A stretch of 64,000 nt of DNA, from positions 21,802,117 to 21,866,116 of the forward strand of contig NC_061866.1 of NCBI RefSeq assembly GCF_907164915.1. The letters run 5' to 3'. Below are positions 20,713 to 31,902 of this stretch, piece after piece. The DNA is from Impatiens glandulifera. Taxonomy: Eukaryota > Streptophyta > Magnoliopsida > Ericales > Balsaminaceae. The notes under the pieces are model-generated. The model saw only the letters and a program-made list of their open reading frames with translations. It was not told where the DNA came from and searched no databases. Made by a program: the position numbers and the translations under genes. Within the stretch, counting starts at the first letter, position 1. Each line of letters opens with the position of its first letter.

Positions 20713-22252
20713 TTAACCACCAATATTAGTAAACTGGGCAAATAATATATGATTTATCAATGCTCCGCTGGGCATAAACTGTGACATAAAATGCATCGTC
20801 TTGGCTCTCTCCATCCTCAATCTCTCTTCCATTTTAGCTTCCATTATAGCCTTATCCATCCTCAACCTCTCTTCCATTTTATCTTCTATTTGAGTCTTAA
20901 CCCTGTTTTCCATATCATCGAGTCTTCTTTGCATTGTCACAGCCTCTCGACGTAGTTCTTTTTTGGACATTGTAGGATCTCTAACTTGGGAAGCTAAAAC
21001 TGATCCCATTCCTATAATTTTTTCCTTGTCTTGAGGACCAAAAACTCTTTCAGCCAAATCGACATCAGAAATATCGGGACGTTCAGCTCGCAAATGTCTT
21101 AATTCATCTTACAACAAAATATGTTAATACCAATAATACATAAAATGTAAAGTAAACATATTTTATACTTACCACTTTGTTCAGTATGTGTGGATCAACA
21201 GTTTTATCCTTTTTGGTTATAGTTTCCAAAAAGAAATCTTCATAGGTTGGAATTGATTCTTCTTGAACTTCCTTAGAATGTAAGTTCAATTTTAATCCAT
21301 TTGAAAACAAAGTTAAAAAAATAAGTCTTACCATTTCTCGCTACAACTGTGTAAAAGATTTGCTACCAGAATGATGTGCATAATTTGATTTTTTTTCTAT
21401 GCTGTTAGCACTTCGTTTCTGTAATTAATATATAATGTTATATTCAAAATTTTATATTAAGTACAAAATATGAAAAAAGAATCTAAAATTTATCGGTAAA
21501 GTAATGGTTTCAAGAAGCCACTCTCAATCTTGTTGGGTCATTTCATTAGGCTTATTCGCCCTGATTGCTTCCACATTTCCTTCGTGTTTTCTTATCCTAG
21601 TGAGATTTATGTCGTACCTCCAATCCTCCCACCTCGTCTTCATGTGTCTTAAGTCATTGTCTCGATAACTCTCAATATCATCTAAATCAAATTTATCCTG
21701 AAATAAAACGTTTTATAAGAAAAAATTTATTAATTTCAGATAGAAATGTATTAAAAATGATTAACTTACGATAACGGATTTCCATAGAGTATCTAAGGTG
21801 GTGGGGGTGAGGTGGCGCCAATGGACCGTACAATATGGAATAATATTATTCTCTCGAACAATGACTCCCAAATGTTGACTCCCCATGCCCCTATTTTTGA
21901 AGCAAGACTTTCTTTCAATTGGGATAAATGTGACATGCACATTTTCTCCATTAACCGTCAATTTTCCCAATTCAAAGTTTTTGTTGCTACATCTCCTTCT
22001 CTAGGAGCTTGAAGAATTTGTATTTGTACCTTCATCCGTCAATTGTGTGGGTTTATCTAGATTTTGCACATCATCATCAGTGGATGGCCGCTTATCAGTA
22101 GATGGTCGTGTAGGCTCTACAAGATTTTTCTCCTCGGGGATATCCTCTAATCGAGTATGCGACGAAGAGTCACCCAAATTCCTTTTTTTCTTTCTAAGGG
22201 AATTGAGTTGTGATTGCAAAAATCCAGGATGAAAACTCTTTAGAGGTTCCAT
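20713..22252 (-). pseudogene. Ptta/En-Spm-like CACTA protein, spliced gene model with an in-frame stop
   Basis: Exon-like pieces on the minus strand: 22252-22001 (MEPLKSFHPGFLQSQL then acidic/T/S-rich), 21970-21771 (HVTFIPIERKSCFKNRG, TTLDTLWKSVI), a piece from about 21699 (DKFDLDDIESYRDND, MKTRWEDWRYD) with a TGA near 21530, 21334-21175, and 21093-20713. A clean intron joins the second and third: donor ATC/GTAAGT at 21770 and acceptor TTTATTTCAG at about 21700. Another donor GTG/GTAAGT is near 21175. The last exon has VFGPQDKEKIIGMGS, as in the C-terminus of plant Ptta/En-Spm proteins, followed by a long coiled-coil-like stretch rich in R/E/M. The protein class accompanies the TNP2 transposase. 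Confidence 0.62.
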
Positions 22253-22473
22253 TTACATCTGAAAGAAATATTTAACATAAACATCTAAACAATAATGAAG
22301 AATAATGAAGAAAAGTGAACAATAGTAATATCATACATTTGACTGTTTAGGATTTGTCTTTGTTACAATATCCCAACCTAGTTTATTACCAATGTCTTAG
22401 GCATAAAATATTTGTTTTTCTTGGGTTGCCAATATAAACGGCTCATTTTGATATTGAGACTTACGTTGACGAT

Positions 22474-22791
22474 TTAGGCTAACAAATCTGTATTTATCAG
22501 TTTGAAGTCGTGTAGCTCTGGAATGCACATCACACTAAATGCACTTAAATAAAACAATTCGTTAACTGTTCCTAAAAAAACAATTCGTTTACCACTAAGG
22601 TATTGCATTTCAATTATATCTGTAAGCACAGCATAATAATTTCGTGTTTTCGTGCCATGACAACCAATCACAAGTATTCCACTATTCTGAGTCTTCAATC
22701 CAAGGTCATGTCTTTTAATGGTGATTTTATATCCATTTATTTTACACCAAATAAAAGTTGACGCATATTGTGTGGGACCGATTCCTAACAT
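22474..22791 (-). pseudogene. DUF4216-like C-terminal remnant of a CACTA transposase
   Basis: 106 codons containing GLKTQNSGILVIG and NYYAVLTDIIEMQYLSGKRIVF. This matches the pattern of the DUF4216 domain at the end of CACTA TNP2-type proteins (TQNSG, YYG-LTDIIE, GKRVVLF-CDW). The usual FKCDW is replaced by FLGTVNEL, so the end is altered. The frame is open further upstream on the minus strand (to about 22840), but the TNP2 and DUF4218 domains that should precede it are absent. Confidence 0.68.
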
Positions 22792-22849
22792 TTGTAGCTC
22801 AAAGTTTCTTTCACTTTTGTCAAAAAATTGTTGAATTCTATTTTTGAAC

Positions 22850-23595
22850 CATGTGTTCTATTCTTCATCACATCGACCACTTGAGACTTACTATTCGAAA
22901 TGTCCAAAAGAAACCTCACGTTAAAGTTCAAAATCCCAATCAAAACAGTATTTACTATTTTCTATTTCCTAATCTTTGATACTTATGTATTTTAATCTAT
23001 CTCAATATTACTCAAACCAAATGATCACAATCAGTTTAAACATTCAAAAATAGAATCATTCAATCCATAAACCCTAGTTTCATGAATCAAGAGTTTATTA
23101 CTTATTTAAACTGGAATAGATTATATCGTATGAATACTACAAGTGAACTACAAATAACCTGTGTAGATGTAGCAATTGGGGTAGTAAGTAGCATAACATG
23201 AAACAAGGACTCTAATTTCTCTCTAACTTTTCTCACTTTTGAAGTTCTCTGTCGGAATTCTTCAAGAAAATCGGAAACAATGAAGCTATGGATCTATAAG
23301 AAAGTGGAGAATAAGCGGAGATAACCAGCGAACACACAACATTCTCTATCTTGAACGACAATGTTACCTATTTGAAATCAGCGGAGATCCTTACCTATTT
23401 GAATTGGCAGAGATCCTTATCGAACGACGGAGGAGAATCGGCGGAGGTTGAACAGTGGGCGAACGGAGGAGAATCGGCGGCTGGTAGGCGGAGGTAGGCG
23501 ACACCTACGAGCAAGAGAATCGGCTATCGGGTTTTGTTAGAAGGAGAGATAATCGGGGAGCATGGGAGGCTCTCAAGTTGAGATTGTTTTTAATA
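22850..23595 (-). other. Upstream untranslated part of the CACTA element
   Basis: No coding signal after the TNP2 deletion. GGCGGAG-rich stretches (23380-23500) look like the promoter-side leader of the element. Nothing else seen. Confidence 0.4.
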
Positions 23596-23720
23596 GGCAA
23601 TAGCGATTGATACCCATACCAATCGCTAGTATGACTTAAGTTAATAGTGATTTGTCAATGTACCAATCGCTAGTATTAAGGTAATTGTGATTGGTCAATG
23701 TACCAATCACTATTATATTT
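23596..23720. repeat. Subterminal repeats of the CACTA element (inner right block)
   Basis: Three copies of TAGCGATTGAT/TGGTCAATGTACCAATC-type inverted units. The block is separated from the terminal block at 24345 by about 620 bases of AT-rich sequence. Confidence 0.65.
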
Positions 23721-24344
23721 GAGTTATATTATTGTAACCTTGTGGTCATGGGTTCGAGCCCCATGGTAGGCGTTAGTTTAAATCTTTTTTTTACCATTTC
23801 TAATCAAACTTTAAGAATATTAATTTTTTTATGATGTTGAAAAAAAATAAATTTATTAACAATTTTCTATGGAATAGACTTTTGGGATATTTGGAAAAAT
23901 AAATAGTTTTGAAAAAAAAAATCTCATATAATAATAAGTAATAATAAGAGAATTTATTTTTTAAATAATAATTTTAAATGTGGTTTATTAAAAACGATAA
24001 CAATACAAGAAAAACAAGAAAATCCTAAAACCAAACCACAATAATTAACTCAAATTGATGGGTTTAAATGCTATTATCAATGATAAAATCAAACCATAAT
24101 GATTAACACAAATTAATGGGTCTATATGCTATTATTATGAAGGATATCTAATATTTTCCCAATCAATGAGTTTGGGAAATAATCTATTTTTTACCAAGTC
24201 AATCTCAAATTCATTTAGTATTATTGGTATTTATAAGTATACCAATGTCAATTAAAACTCTTTTAAGACAATTACTTGTTCATTTCAATATTCTCTAGAA
24301 AATTACTTGTTCTCAATTGGTCATAGACTCATAATTATTATATA
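23721..24344. other. AT-rich spacer within the CACTA end, possibly a separate insertion
   Basis: It interrupts the subterminal repeats. At 23748-23766 it holds CATGGGTTCGAGCCCCATG, which folds like a tRNA T-arm and contains a perfect RNA polymerase III B-box (GGTTCGAGCCC). No A-box was found upstream. It could be a SINE fragment. Confidence 0.35.
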
Positions 24345-24640
24345 AAGGTTATAGTGATTCGTCTATGTTTCAATCGCTAATATGCTAAAGGAATAGCGAT
24401 TGGTTACTTATCCAATCACTACTAAGAAAATAATAGCAATTGGTTCCTTTTCCAATCGCTACTAACTCTTTAAAAACGCAGCAAAACATGGCGCCTTTTT
24501 TAGTGGTTTTAACTAGGTTTATAGCGATTGGTTTTGTAACCAATCGTCGTTATATCAAGATAGTAGTGATTGGCCTTGAGACCAATCGCTATTATCAAGG
24601 TAGTAGAGATTGGAATTCAATCCAATCGCTATGTTTGCTC
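24345..24640. repeat. Subterminal repeats of the CACTA element (right end)
   Basis: At least five GCGATTGGT...ACCAATCGC-type inverted units, the mirror image of the left block. Confidence 0.75.
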
Positions 24641-24689
24641 GATATAGGGCCGTTTATACTAATGATTAGGGAGGTTTTCAAATGAGTGG

Positions 24690-25045
24690 TGTGAATACTA
24701 CCAGACTAAAGGGCATGGGACTAATTATTGTCTTTCATTAAGAAGAGTGATTCAAAATCTTATCGACGATAAGATCATCCCAGCCCAAAGGCCAAATCGA
24801 AGAAACTTCCAACTCATATAGTGAATCCAATTGAGGTGCATGAAGATCTAATAGACGGGAGTGATCCGTCAAGTTTTATTATTGAAGATGAAAAGTTTAT
24901 AGTCATTACTAATATCTGTGATGACGATATTGAAGAGTCGAGCCGAGTGCATACAACAAATAATCAGGGTTTAGGTTACACGTCAACGAAATCAAAAGTA
25001 AGAGACATAAGGCCAAAGGAGGAAGATGTTTCGCGACAAGGATAG
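24690..25045 (+). pseudogene. Zinc-knuckle end of gag of element E, after the CACTA insertion
   Basis: From 24690 the frame reads CEYYQTKGHGTNYC then LRRVIQNLIDDKII, the H/C-type knuckle and following helix of Tat/Ogre gag (family form CEYH-x4-GH-x4-C...LK-x2-IQ-LID). The usual His after CEY is Tyr here. TAG occurs at 24819-24821. In the next frame NPIEVHEDLIDG continues to TAG at 25045, followed by S/D/E-rich sequence. The piece belongs with 18945-19934 across the CACTA element. Confidence 0.7.
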
Positions 25046-25204
25046 TTAGACTTCTTTTCTATAAATGAACTACATCGGGCCTGATTTTCTCATATTATGA
25101 GAGTACGTTGGCAACCTCTCACGAGGTTCGGTCTTACAAAAAATATTATTTCTTATGCAATAAATTATGTTGAACTTGAATTCCCATAACTATGAGATAT
25201 GTAC
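25046..25204 (+). other. Short unassigned interior of element E
   Basis: No recognisable coding content between the gag remnant and the solo LTR. Confidence 0.3.
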
Positions 25205-25966
25205 TATCACGTCCCAAAATTCTACTTTTCTCGAGCGAGAGGGTTTGGTCCTGGCTAAGACTTAGGACCGAGTGGTCCGACCGATGATCCTTTAGATGAA
25301 GGATTTTAAGGCAAGTACTTTTTCTACTATTTTCTAAACCCACACAATGCTATTTATTCATGTATTTTATATAAATGATGCATATGGTTTTCGAAGCATG
25401 TTTTCATTGCACGTCCATGATTTCTAAAGAATGATGATTTTTTAGAAGGGATGTGGAATCAAAGTGATAATGATGAGGAATTGACGGATACGGGAGGATG
25501 GCTACTCAGGATGAGCTCTAGTGGATTGATGCTCCCAAAATATGGCTGGGGAATTGACGGAGGATTCCTTCCCTTGAGGATCGGCTCTCAAGGTCTAGGG
25601 TCCAAAACATGTGCCAAGATGTTAATGGAATTTGTTACTGATGATATATCCTTAAAAACACTCATGGATGCAATGTAATTAAAATTTCTTTTAATGTCTT
25701 CTTTTAAATACTTTCTAGGTCTATCGACTCACTATGCTTGTGTGGTGTAGGTGTATTCAGCCACAAGTTTTAAGGACATGTCAAGGAAGATTTGGAGTCA
25801 AGCATGGTGCATGAGATGCATGTGGAAGGAGGGACCGAGACCGTAGGACCGACTTTTAGAGTAACCATTTCAACACCAACCCTAGAAAGAAACCCTAGAG
25901 CATCCGTATTTATGATCGAATTTATGTTGATTTAGGTGTAGGAAACTAGGAAAATAGGGCGTCACA
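25205..25966 (+). mobile_element. Probable solo LTR of a chromovirus-like gypsy element
   Basis: Ends are TATCACGTCCCAAAATTC and TAGGGCGTCACA, imperfect inverted termini like the TGTGACGTCCC...GGGGCGTCACA ends of many plant Tekay/Del-type LTRs. Flanks are TGTAC and CGTAC, a 5-bp duplication with one change. There is no primer site or gag next to it. The 75-codon frame at 25451-25678 inside it is not a known protein. Confidence 0.5.
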
Positions 25967-26482
25967 CGTACGCACCTTGTATGAGCCCGATTCTAAACTT
26001 TTTCATAAAAACACAAAACCCTATTTCAACACTAGGGGTATTTTTATTAAAATAAAAATGATGGTTAAAATGATGAACTTTTAGCTAAGGTAAAAATCTA
26101 ACATTGACTAGGTCAAACGTCAAAATCCAAAATTGAAATTAGGGGCATTGAAAACAATATAATGCTTTCACACAATTGATTATGATCACATTGAGACGAT
26201 TGTTGACCTTTTGATCCATCTAAATGAATGATGGATAAAGAAATTAATACAAAAAGTGAAACGAGGATTTAGAAAATAAGTAAGGATAGGGAAAGGTCAA
26301 TCGTTTCCGTGACTATCTCAAAATGAACCAAAGTAACTCTTGAAATTTGATTGAACTCGCTCGAAAGTCTTATGGAGTGTCTGAAACCTTGTTGGAAAAG
26401 CTCGTGGAAAACTCAAAATACCCAAACTCGGAACCATTGTTGCCAACAAAGGCGTTTCATCTCTAAAGGAGGTTATGCATAA
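25967..26482 (+). other. Unassigned interior of element E
   Basis: AT-rich sequence with no gene or repeat I can name. It ends at the target duplication of solo LTR H. Confidence 0.35.
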
Positions 26483-26487
26483 GAACT

Positions 26488-28587
26488 TGATAGAATCGGC
26501 TTTATCGATAGAGACGGGGTCTAGCTAAGGATGAAGGCTTATGAAAAACGGTTTGAAAGAAATCATGTTAGGGATTTAATTCGCTTTCTATTCTACGCAA
26601 ACACTTGTAAACACTTAAAACAGATTCAAAGCGGAATTGTTTACTTGGGTTTGAAACACAAGATGAAATATGAAAAGATGACAAAAATGAAAGAACACAT
26701 CAGTTTGTTTATGGATGTTCGGAGAATCTCTCCTACTTCACCCCTTCTTCCAACCACCGGAAGGATTCACTATAATATGATTCGAATCAAATACAGTTTA
26801 CACACACTTAGCTCACTATTGAACAGAACACTTTCTGTTCAATTACAAGATGAAGAATATCACTCAGCTGAAGGTGTTTTGATTCTAGCTCTCTCTTGAT
26901 TCACACACAGTACAATCAGAAAGCAGCTTCACAGTATGAGTATTCAAAGGCTTGAATTTAGTAAGCAAGATGATCGAATAGTTTCTCTCTCTGTAAAATC
27001 CGATTACTTGTTTGTTGTTTGAGACTGTTCGTAAGGCAGATTGCCCGTTATCCTTTAGATTTATTATATACTGAGCAGGAGCTAACGGTCGAATCTTTTA
27101 GAATGATACGTGGCACTCTTCCATTGGAAAGCCTCCATTGTACAAAGCAGATTCTGAGCACAAGGATCGTGGTCGTACATCACTGGTAGTGCACCGAATA
27201 TTCCATCAGGGATGTACCTGCAAAACAAGTAATGTGAGGAAAATTCTCTTACATGGCATTCCTTAGTTGGTTGCATATAGTTGTTGTACTAATCTTCACT
27301 AGAAAGTGGAGCAGAAGTAGGGTACAGATATAGCATGTGGGTAGGTGAAATGCTAGCTTCAAGCAAACTACTTAAGCTGAGCATTAAACGTATTTCAATT
27401 AGACGGATTGTAAATTCAGTCTAATAAAATCAAACATCTCCTTCTAATAATAACGTCTATTAGACCGTCTGGTTTAATAGAATTAGACTCACATCTAATT
27501 ACAATAACCATTAGACTACACGTCTAACTCCACTGAGTTAGACTACACGTCTAATTCTGGTTCTACCTGAGACTTGTCTGAAGGAGTTAGACTCACGTCT
27601 AACTTTCACTAATTAGACTACACATCTAATTATCCAATAACCATTAGACTGTACGTCTAACTCCACTGAGTTAGACTACACGTCTAATTCCGGTTCTACC
27701 TTAGACTTGTCTGAAGGAGTTTGACTCACGTCTAACTTTCACTAATTAGACTCCACGTCTAATTATCCAATAATCATTAGACTGTACGTCTAACTCCACT
27801 AAGTTATACTACACGTCTAATTCTGGTTCTACCTCAGACTTGTCTGAAGGAGTTAGACTCACGTGTAACTTCACTTATTAGACTACACGTCTAATTATCC
27901 AATAATCATTAGATTGTACGTCTAACTCCACTAAGTTAGACTACATGTCTAATTCCGGATCTACCTCAGACTTGTCTGAAGGAGTTAAACTCACGTCTAA
28001 TTTTCACTTTCTATTAGACTGCAAGTCTAACTCCACTGAGTTAGACTGCACGTCTAATTCCGCACAAATTAGACTATCTGTCTAATTGAAAATATATTAG
28101 ACTACACGTCTAACTCCGATGAGTTAGACTGTACGTCTAATTCCGTTCATTCATTAGACTACACGTCTAATTCTGAATATCTATTAGACCATCCGTCTAA
28201 TTACAAGTCTATTAGACTACACGTCTAACTCCGCTGAGTTAGACTGTACGTCTAATTTCGAACACATTAGACTTACGTCTAATTCCGTGTATATTAGCCT
28301 TACGTCTAATTCTATATATTCATTAGACTACACGTCTAACTATGATGAGTTAGACTGTACGTCTAATTCTATGCATTCATTAGACTATACGTCTAACTCC
28401 GATGAGTTAGACTGTACGTCTAATTCTATGCATCTAATGCCAAAATCGGTCTAATGATCCTCATTTGAGCCAAGTCTTATGATATATTTTTTCAATACAC
28501 CTACATCAAAACTCATAAGTCATTTCATCATCAAAATCTCAGTGGTTAAATTATTTCAACACTTAGTCAAAATAATTTGACCCAACA
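26488..28587 (-). mobile_element. Solo LTR H of the A/C copia family with perfect 5-bp duplication
   Basis: A full LTR in reverse orientation: begins TGATAG (complement of the CTATCA end) and ends GACCCAACA. It is flanked on both sides by GAACT (26483-26487, 28588-28592), and no primer site or purine tract adjoins it, so the internal part was lost by LTR-LTR recombination. It carries the conserved hairpin block near 26720, a clear TATA box TATATAATAA (minus strand, about 27058-27068) and the U3 array. A 122-codon frame over its R/U5 part is a shadow of LTR sequence. Confidence 0.9.
27465..28435 (-). repeat. TTAGAC inverted-repeat array in U3 of solo LTR H
   Basis: Same kind of array as in A but with the C-type spacer (TTAGACTACACGTCTAA and TTAGACTGTACGTCTAA). 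Four GGTTCTACCT(C/T) unit markers are seen. Confidence 0.88.
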
Positions 28588-28645
28588 GAACTCATGGTCT
28601 TTAAAAAATAGGAAAATACAAGACCTTATATTAAACAATATTATG

Positions 28646-28900
28646 TTGGTTGAGATATTGAAATCACCACTTGTTGTTCAACTTAGAATTTTGTCTGGAT
28701 TGCTAAATACAAGAATAAAAATGTATCGATTCTATCAGATATACCCCGGACATTGGAAAAGAAATGATGGAAAAGATACTCATAATGGTTGAGATATTTA
28801 AGTCACCACTTGTTGTTCACCTAGACTTTTGTCAGATTTGCTAAAGGCAATAACAAGAGTGTATCGATTCTATCGGATATACCTCTAGTATGTCTAAGGA
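28646..28900. repeat. 140-bp tandem duplication in the 3' interior of E
   Basis: TGGTTGAGATATT starts at 28646 and again at 28786. The two units are similar through CGATTCTATC(A/G)GATATACC. No coding content; it lies shortly before the E 3' LTR. Confidence 0.75.
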
Positions 28901-29162
28901 AATACACTTTAAGGCTTAGAGTTTGAATCACATAACTTCTTGAAGATAAACGAGATATAACCTCATGGTATGTGGTTGAAAGATTAAGCTTGACGTGAAA
29001 TTCATATATTGATGTTTGAGCATGTATGATCCTTCAAGGAAAATCGACGTTATCGTTCGTACTAGAGTTTGAATTCGTAATTGATAAACTATATGTCGAA
29101 GAAATGAACTTACGATTGGACTCCTTTTAAATAGTCAAAGAAACAAGTACTGAACTAGTTCT

Positions 29163-29739
29163 TGAAGAGGTTTTGATAACGAAGCAAGCCCAGTCAGAGC
29201 AGGACCAATCCAAAAAGGTCAAGACCAGATAAAATAACCCAAGTGTGAAGATAATTAAAAAGGATTATTTCCTTTATTCTCTCATTTCTGCCCCTCACTT
29301 TCTTTGTTGACTCCTTCCAAAGGGAGAGCAAGGCTCTTGACTCTCTCTAACCTTCTCTCAACAATGTCCAGCGAAAAAATAGGCAAAAAATGGGCAGCAA
29401 AATCGGGATAATTGGTTGTCGAGGAGACCGAGTAGAAGATGCCATGATCTCTAGATGGATCTATCCTTCCACGATTTCCGCCGAGAAGACCGAGTAGAAG
29501 ATGCCATGATCTCCGAATAGATCTAGTCTTCCCCGATGCCCGCCGAGAAGATCGAACCGAAGAATAATCTCAACTTAGAGTCTCTTGAATCTCTAGAGAT
29601 CCAGATCTAAGAACACCCCATTATTCTTTCAATTTTTCTTCTTAGAGTGACAAAGAGTGGTAGAGTTATCTAGAACACGATGATTTGGGTTAGTTATTCA
29701 AGTTCTTTGTCTTTTGTAAGATTCCTTTAAATCTGATAC
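29163..29739 (+). repeat. 3' LTR of element E, left part (cut by element B)
   Basis: Homologous to 16446-17035. It ends in CTGATAC, where the TGTTAGGATC end of B begins. It has two units of the internal CCGAGAAGACCGAGTAGAAG repeat. Confidence 0.75.
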
Positions 29740-31423
29740 TGTTAGGATCAAGATCAGCGATAGAGACGGAGGTCTGACTATGTTGAACGCTTACACACTT
29801 TGTTTTATATTAACTCTATTAGAAGTTAATATTTGTTTCTATTCTTTGCAATTCGTCACAAACTCTTGAACCGAGTTCAAGCGCGGAAATGTTTATTTAG
29901 ACTTGAAGTAGTAAGTAAATGGGATTGAAATGAAGTAACACAAGAGACGATGAATTTTATGGATGTTCGGAGTAGAAACTCCTACGTCACCCCTTCTTCT
30001 CAACCTTGAGAAGGATATTCACTAGAAGATTTGGTTTGAATACAATACATGTACAAACCTAGACGGACAACTAGGACTTAGACACTGCTTATTTCCAAAC
30101 TCCTAGCACACACTCAGTTGAACATAAATAAATTTCGTCAACTTACAATATAGAGGACTCACACAAATAAACAGTATGTAATACAATTTTTGTATTCTAG
30201 CAAACTTGAGAGCTTTTAGGATTTTGAGAGCTTGAAAGAGTAGTGAGAACAATCGGCGTTTTTACTTGTGAGAGAAGTTGATCGTTCACGAACTGGTAAA
30301 ACCTTATATGTCGCAAATTGTCCTATATCTTGTTCTTAAGTATGAAAACTGCAACGGACATATTTACTTCAGAGGACGCCTGTCCTAATTCGATTGGCTG
30401 AGTTTCAGAATAGTAAATTAGGGAGGATCATATTTGATCTTGTCTGTACTTGAATAATAGTAAGCCAAATTCTCATTAATGGGATTGCGATGTACGAGGA
30501 ACGTACAACTTAGACCTTGTCTTGTTTCACAGTATTCTTTTATATGTCTGATTCTATTGTCATGTCAGACTGCTCATAACGAATTCTTATTCGGGAACTA
30601 AGGTTGATCAGGTACATGAAAGCGCTTATCCAAACTACCGAACTTGGGAAATACCAGAGATGCTTAATGTAGAGTCGGATTGATAAATTACCAGAGACGT
30701 TTATCCAAAACCAATTTGGATAAATTACCGGATGTGCCTTTTAATAAATATCCGAAGCATAGAATATCGGAGACGTTTATCCAAAAACGATTTTGATAAA
30801 CTACCAGGTACGCCTCTTGATAAAATACCAGAAGCATTTAATACTGAATAGTTCAAACCTTAATGATATATATATTGAAATATCTACTTTTGAATGAAAT
30901 GGACTTTTCACTCGTTTAGTAAAGTCTTCTTCAAGGGAGCATTTGCCTTCCAGGGAATCAATCCCTTTCAAAAAACCGATTTGGATAAACTACCGGGTAC
31001 GCTTCTTGATAAAATACTGAATGCACACAAAATATTGAACACATGCTTATATTTAAGCCGAACTGTAAAATACCGGATACGTTTCAATATAAACCGAAGA
31101 TAAAATATTGGACGTGCCTTTGTAAAATACCGAAGTCACAAACTACAGGAAGTATGTATGTAAAATACCGAAGTCACAAACTACCGGAAGCGTGTATGTA
31201 AAATATCGAAGTGGAGATGAAACCGGAAACGCGTATGTAAAATACCAAAGTGGAGATAAAACCGGAAGCACTTCTTTTATAAAACCGAAGTTTGATCAAA
31301 TGTCGGATTTTGATCAACTACCGGACAGCTTTTCCTTTCCAGTTTTTTTCAGTCTGTACAGAATTGATTTAACACAATTCAGTTCTTTATTTATACACTT
31401 ATAGTTAATATTTTTATTTAACA

Positions 31424-31600
31424 ATTTCTCTCTTTTTAATTATTTAAGCTAAATATTCAAAACCTGGTGGTTTTACAATCAATCGCTAATTATCCTAAGT
31501 TAATTAGCTATTTTTATATAACAATTTCTCCCTCTTTGATTGCTTAAAATAAATTATCAAAGTTAATTATGTATGTATTTTTAACAATTTCTCCCTTTTT
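31424..31600 (-). promoter_or_regulatory. Three polypurine tracts in a row at the 3' end of B (copy 1)
   Basis: The minus strand has AAAAAGAGAGAAAT (31437-31424), AAAGAGGGAGAAAT (31538-31525) and AAAAAGGGAGAAAT (31600-31587). Each is directly followed by TGTTA, so each could define an LTR start. The first fits the LTR start of D best. Repeated purine tracts are known in Sireviruses. Confidence 0.65.
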
Positions 31601-31897
31601 GATAGTTTGATCTTAAAATTATCAAAACCAGTATTTGATCAAAAATATTTTTAACATGCATCATTTGATTTTCCCTGTTTAAAAATCAAAACAGGAAATG
31701 TAATTAGTCAGAACCAATTGTTCTACAAAATCAGTTCAACGATTATATAATATAAAGAAAAAAATAAGTAGGTAGGTAAGTTTAGTGTCCCTCCCTTGCG
31801 TATCCTATTTGTTTTTCGTCAATGTCCCCCATGACCTAGTCCACAATACTCCCAACAGTTCAACTGCCAGCATTTCTTCCACGACCCCTTCTTGATA

Positions 31898-31902
31898 ACA
31901 TC
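31898..31902. other. Tandem duplication junction (microhomology ACATC)
   Basis: Left of this point the sequence follows B (as at 41432-41436). Right of it the sequence follows element A (as at 9998-10002). ACATC is common to both parents. Confidence 0.85.

Larger units (their letters stand above)
20164..24664 (-). mobile_element. CACTA (En/Spm) transposon, internally deleted, inside gag of E
   Basis: The left end is CACTAGTAAAAAAAGACC (20164). The right end TATAGGGCCGTTTATACTAATG (22 bases at 24643-24664; key parts AGGGCC and ACTAATG) is its decayed reverse complement. The 3-bp flanks are ATC and ATT. Subterminal regions are full of GCGATTGGT/ACCAATCGC inverted repeats. Genes read on the minus strand: a DUF4216-like piece and a Ptta/En-Spm-like gene. 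The main TNP2 transposase domain is missing, so the copy is non-autonomous. Removing it rejoins the gag of E. Confidence 0.82.
16420..29739 (+). mobile_element. Tat/Ogre-like gypsy element E, lacking pol, hosting other insertions
   Basis: 5' LTR 16420-17598, Tat-type primer site at about 17599, long leader, gag pseudogene in three pieces (18642-18782, 18945-19934, 24690-25045), and a 3' LTR starting at about 29163 and interrupted by B at 29740. Between gag and the 3' LTR I find no protease, RT or integrase, so E was non-autonomous or lost pol. Insertions: CACTA (20164-24664), solo LTR (25205-25966), solo LTR H (26488-28587). Confidence 0.72.
29740..31902 (-). mobile_element. LTR and 3' tail of copia element B, duplicated copy 1
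   Basis: 29740-31423 is the LTR in reverse orientation. The minus strand ends GATCCTAACA, shows a TATA box (CATATAAGG near 30308), the conserved CTCCGAACATCCATAAA block (about 29955), and the GAACTCGGTTCAAG stretch shared with the LTR of D. Then come three purine tracts and interior up to the junction at 31898-31902, after which element A sequence begins. It is the duplicate of 39273-41436. Confidence 0.78.

Noticed and set aside
23735..23780. tRNA gene
   Set aside because: Only a T-arm and B-box are present; no acceptor stem, D-arm or anticodon arm can be folded around it.
25451..25678. 75-codon frame with glycine-rich sequence
   Set aside because: It lies within the proposed solo LTR and has no known motif.
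27082..27276. Recurring 64-73 codon frame with YIPDGIFGALPV (27082, 34103, 45540, 53823)
   Set aside because: It lies within LTR sequence upstream of the TATA-like box and appears in several frames with varying ends; not a gene.
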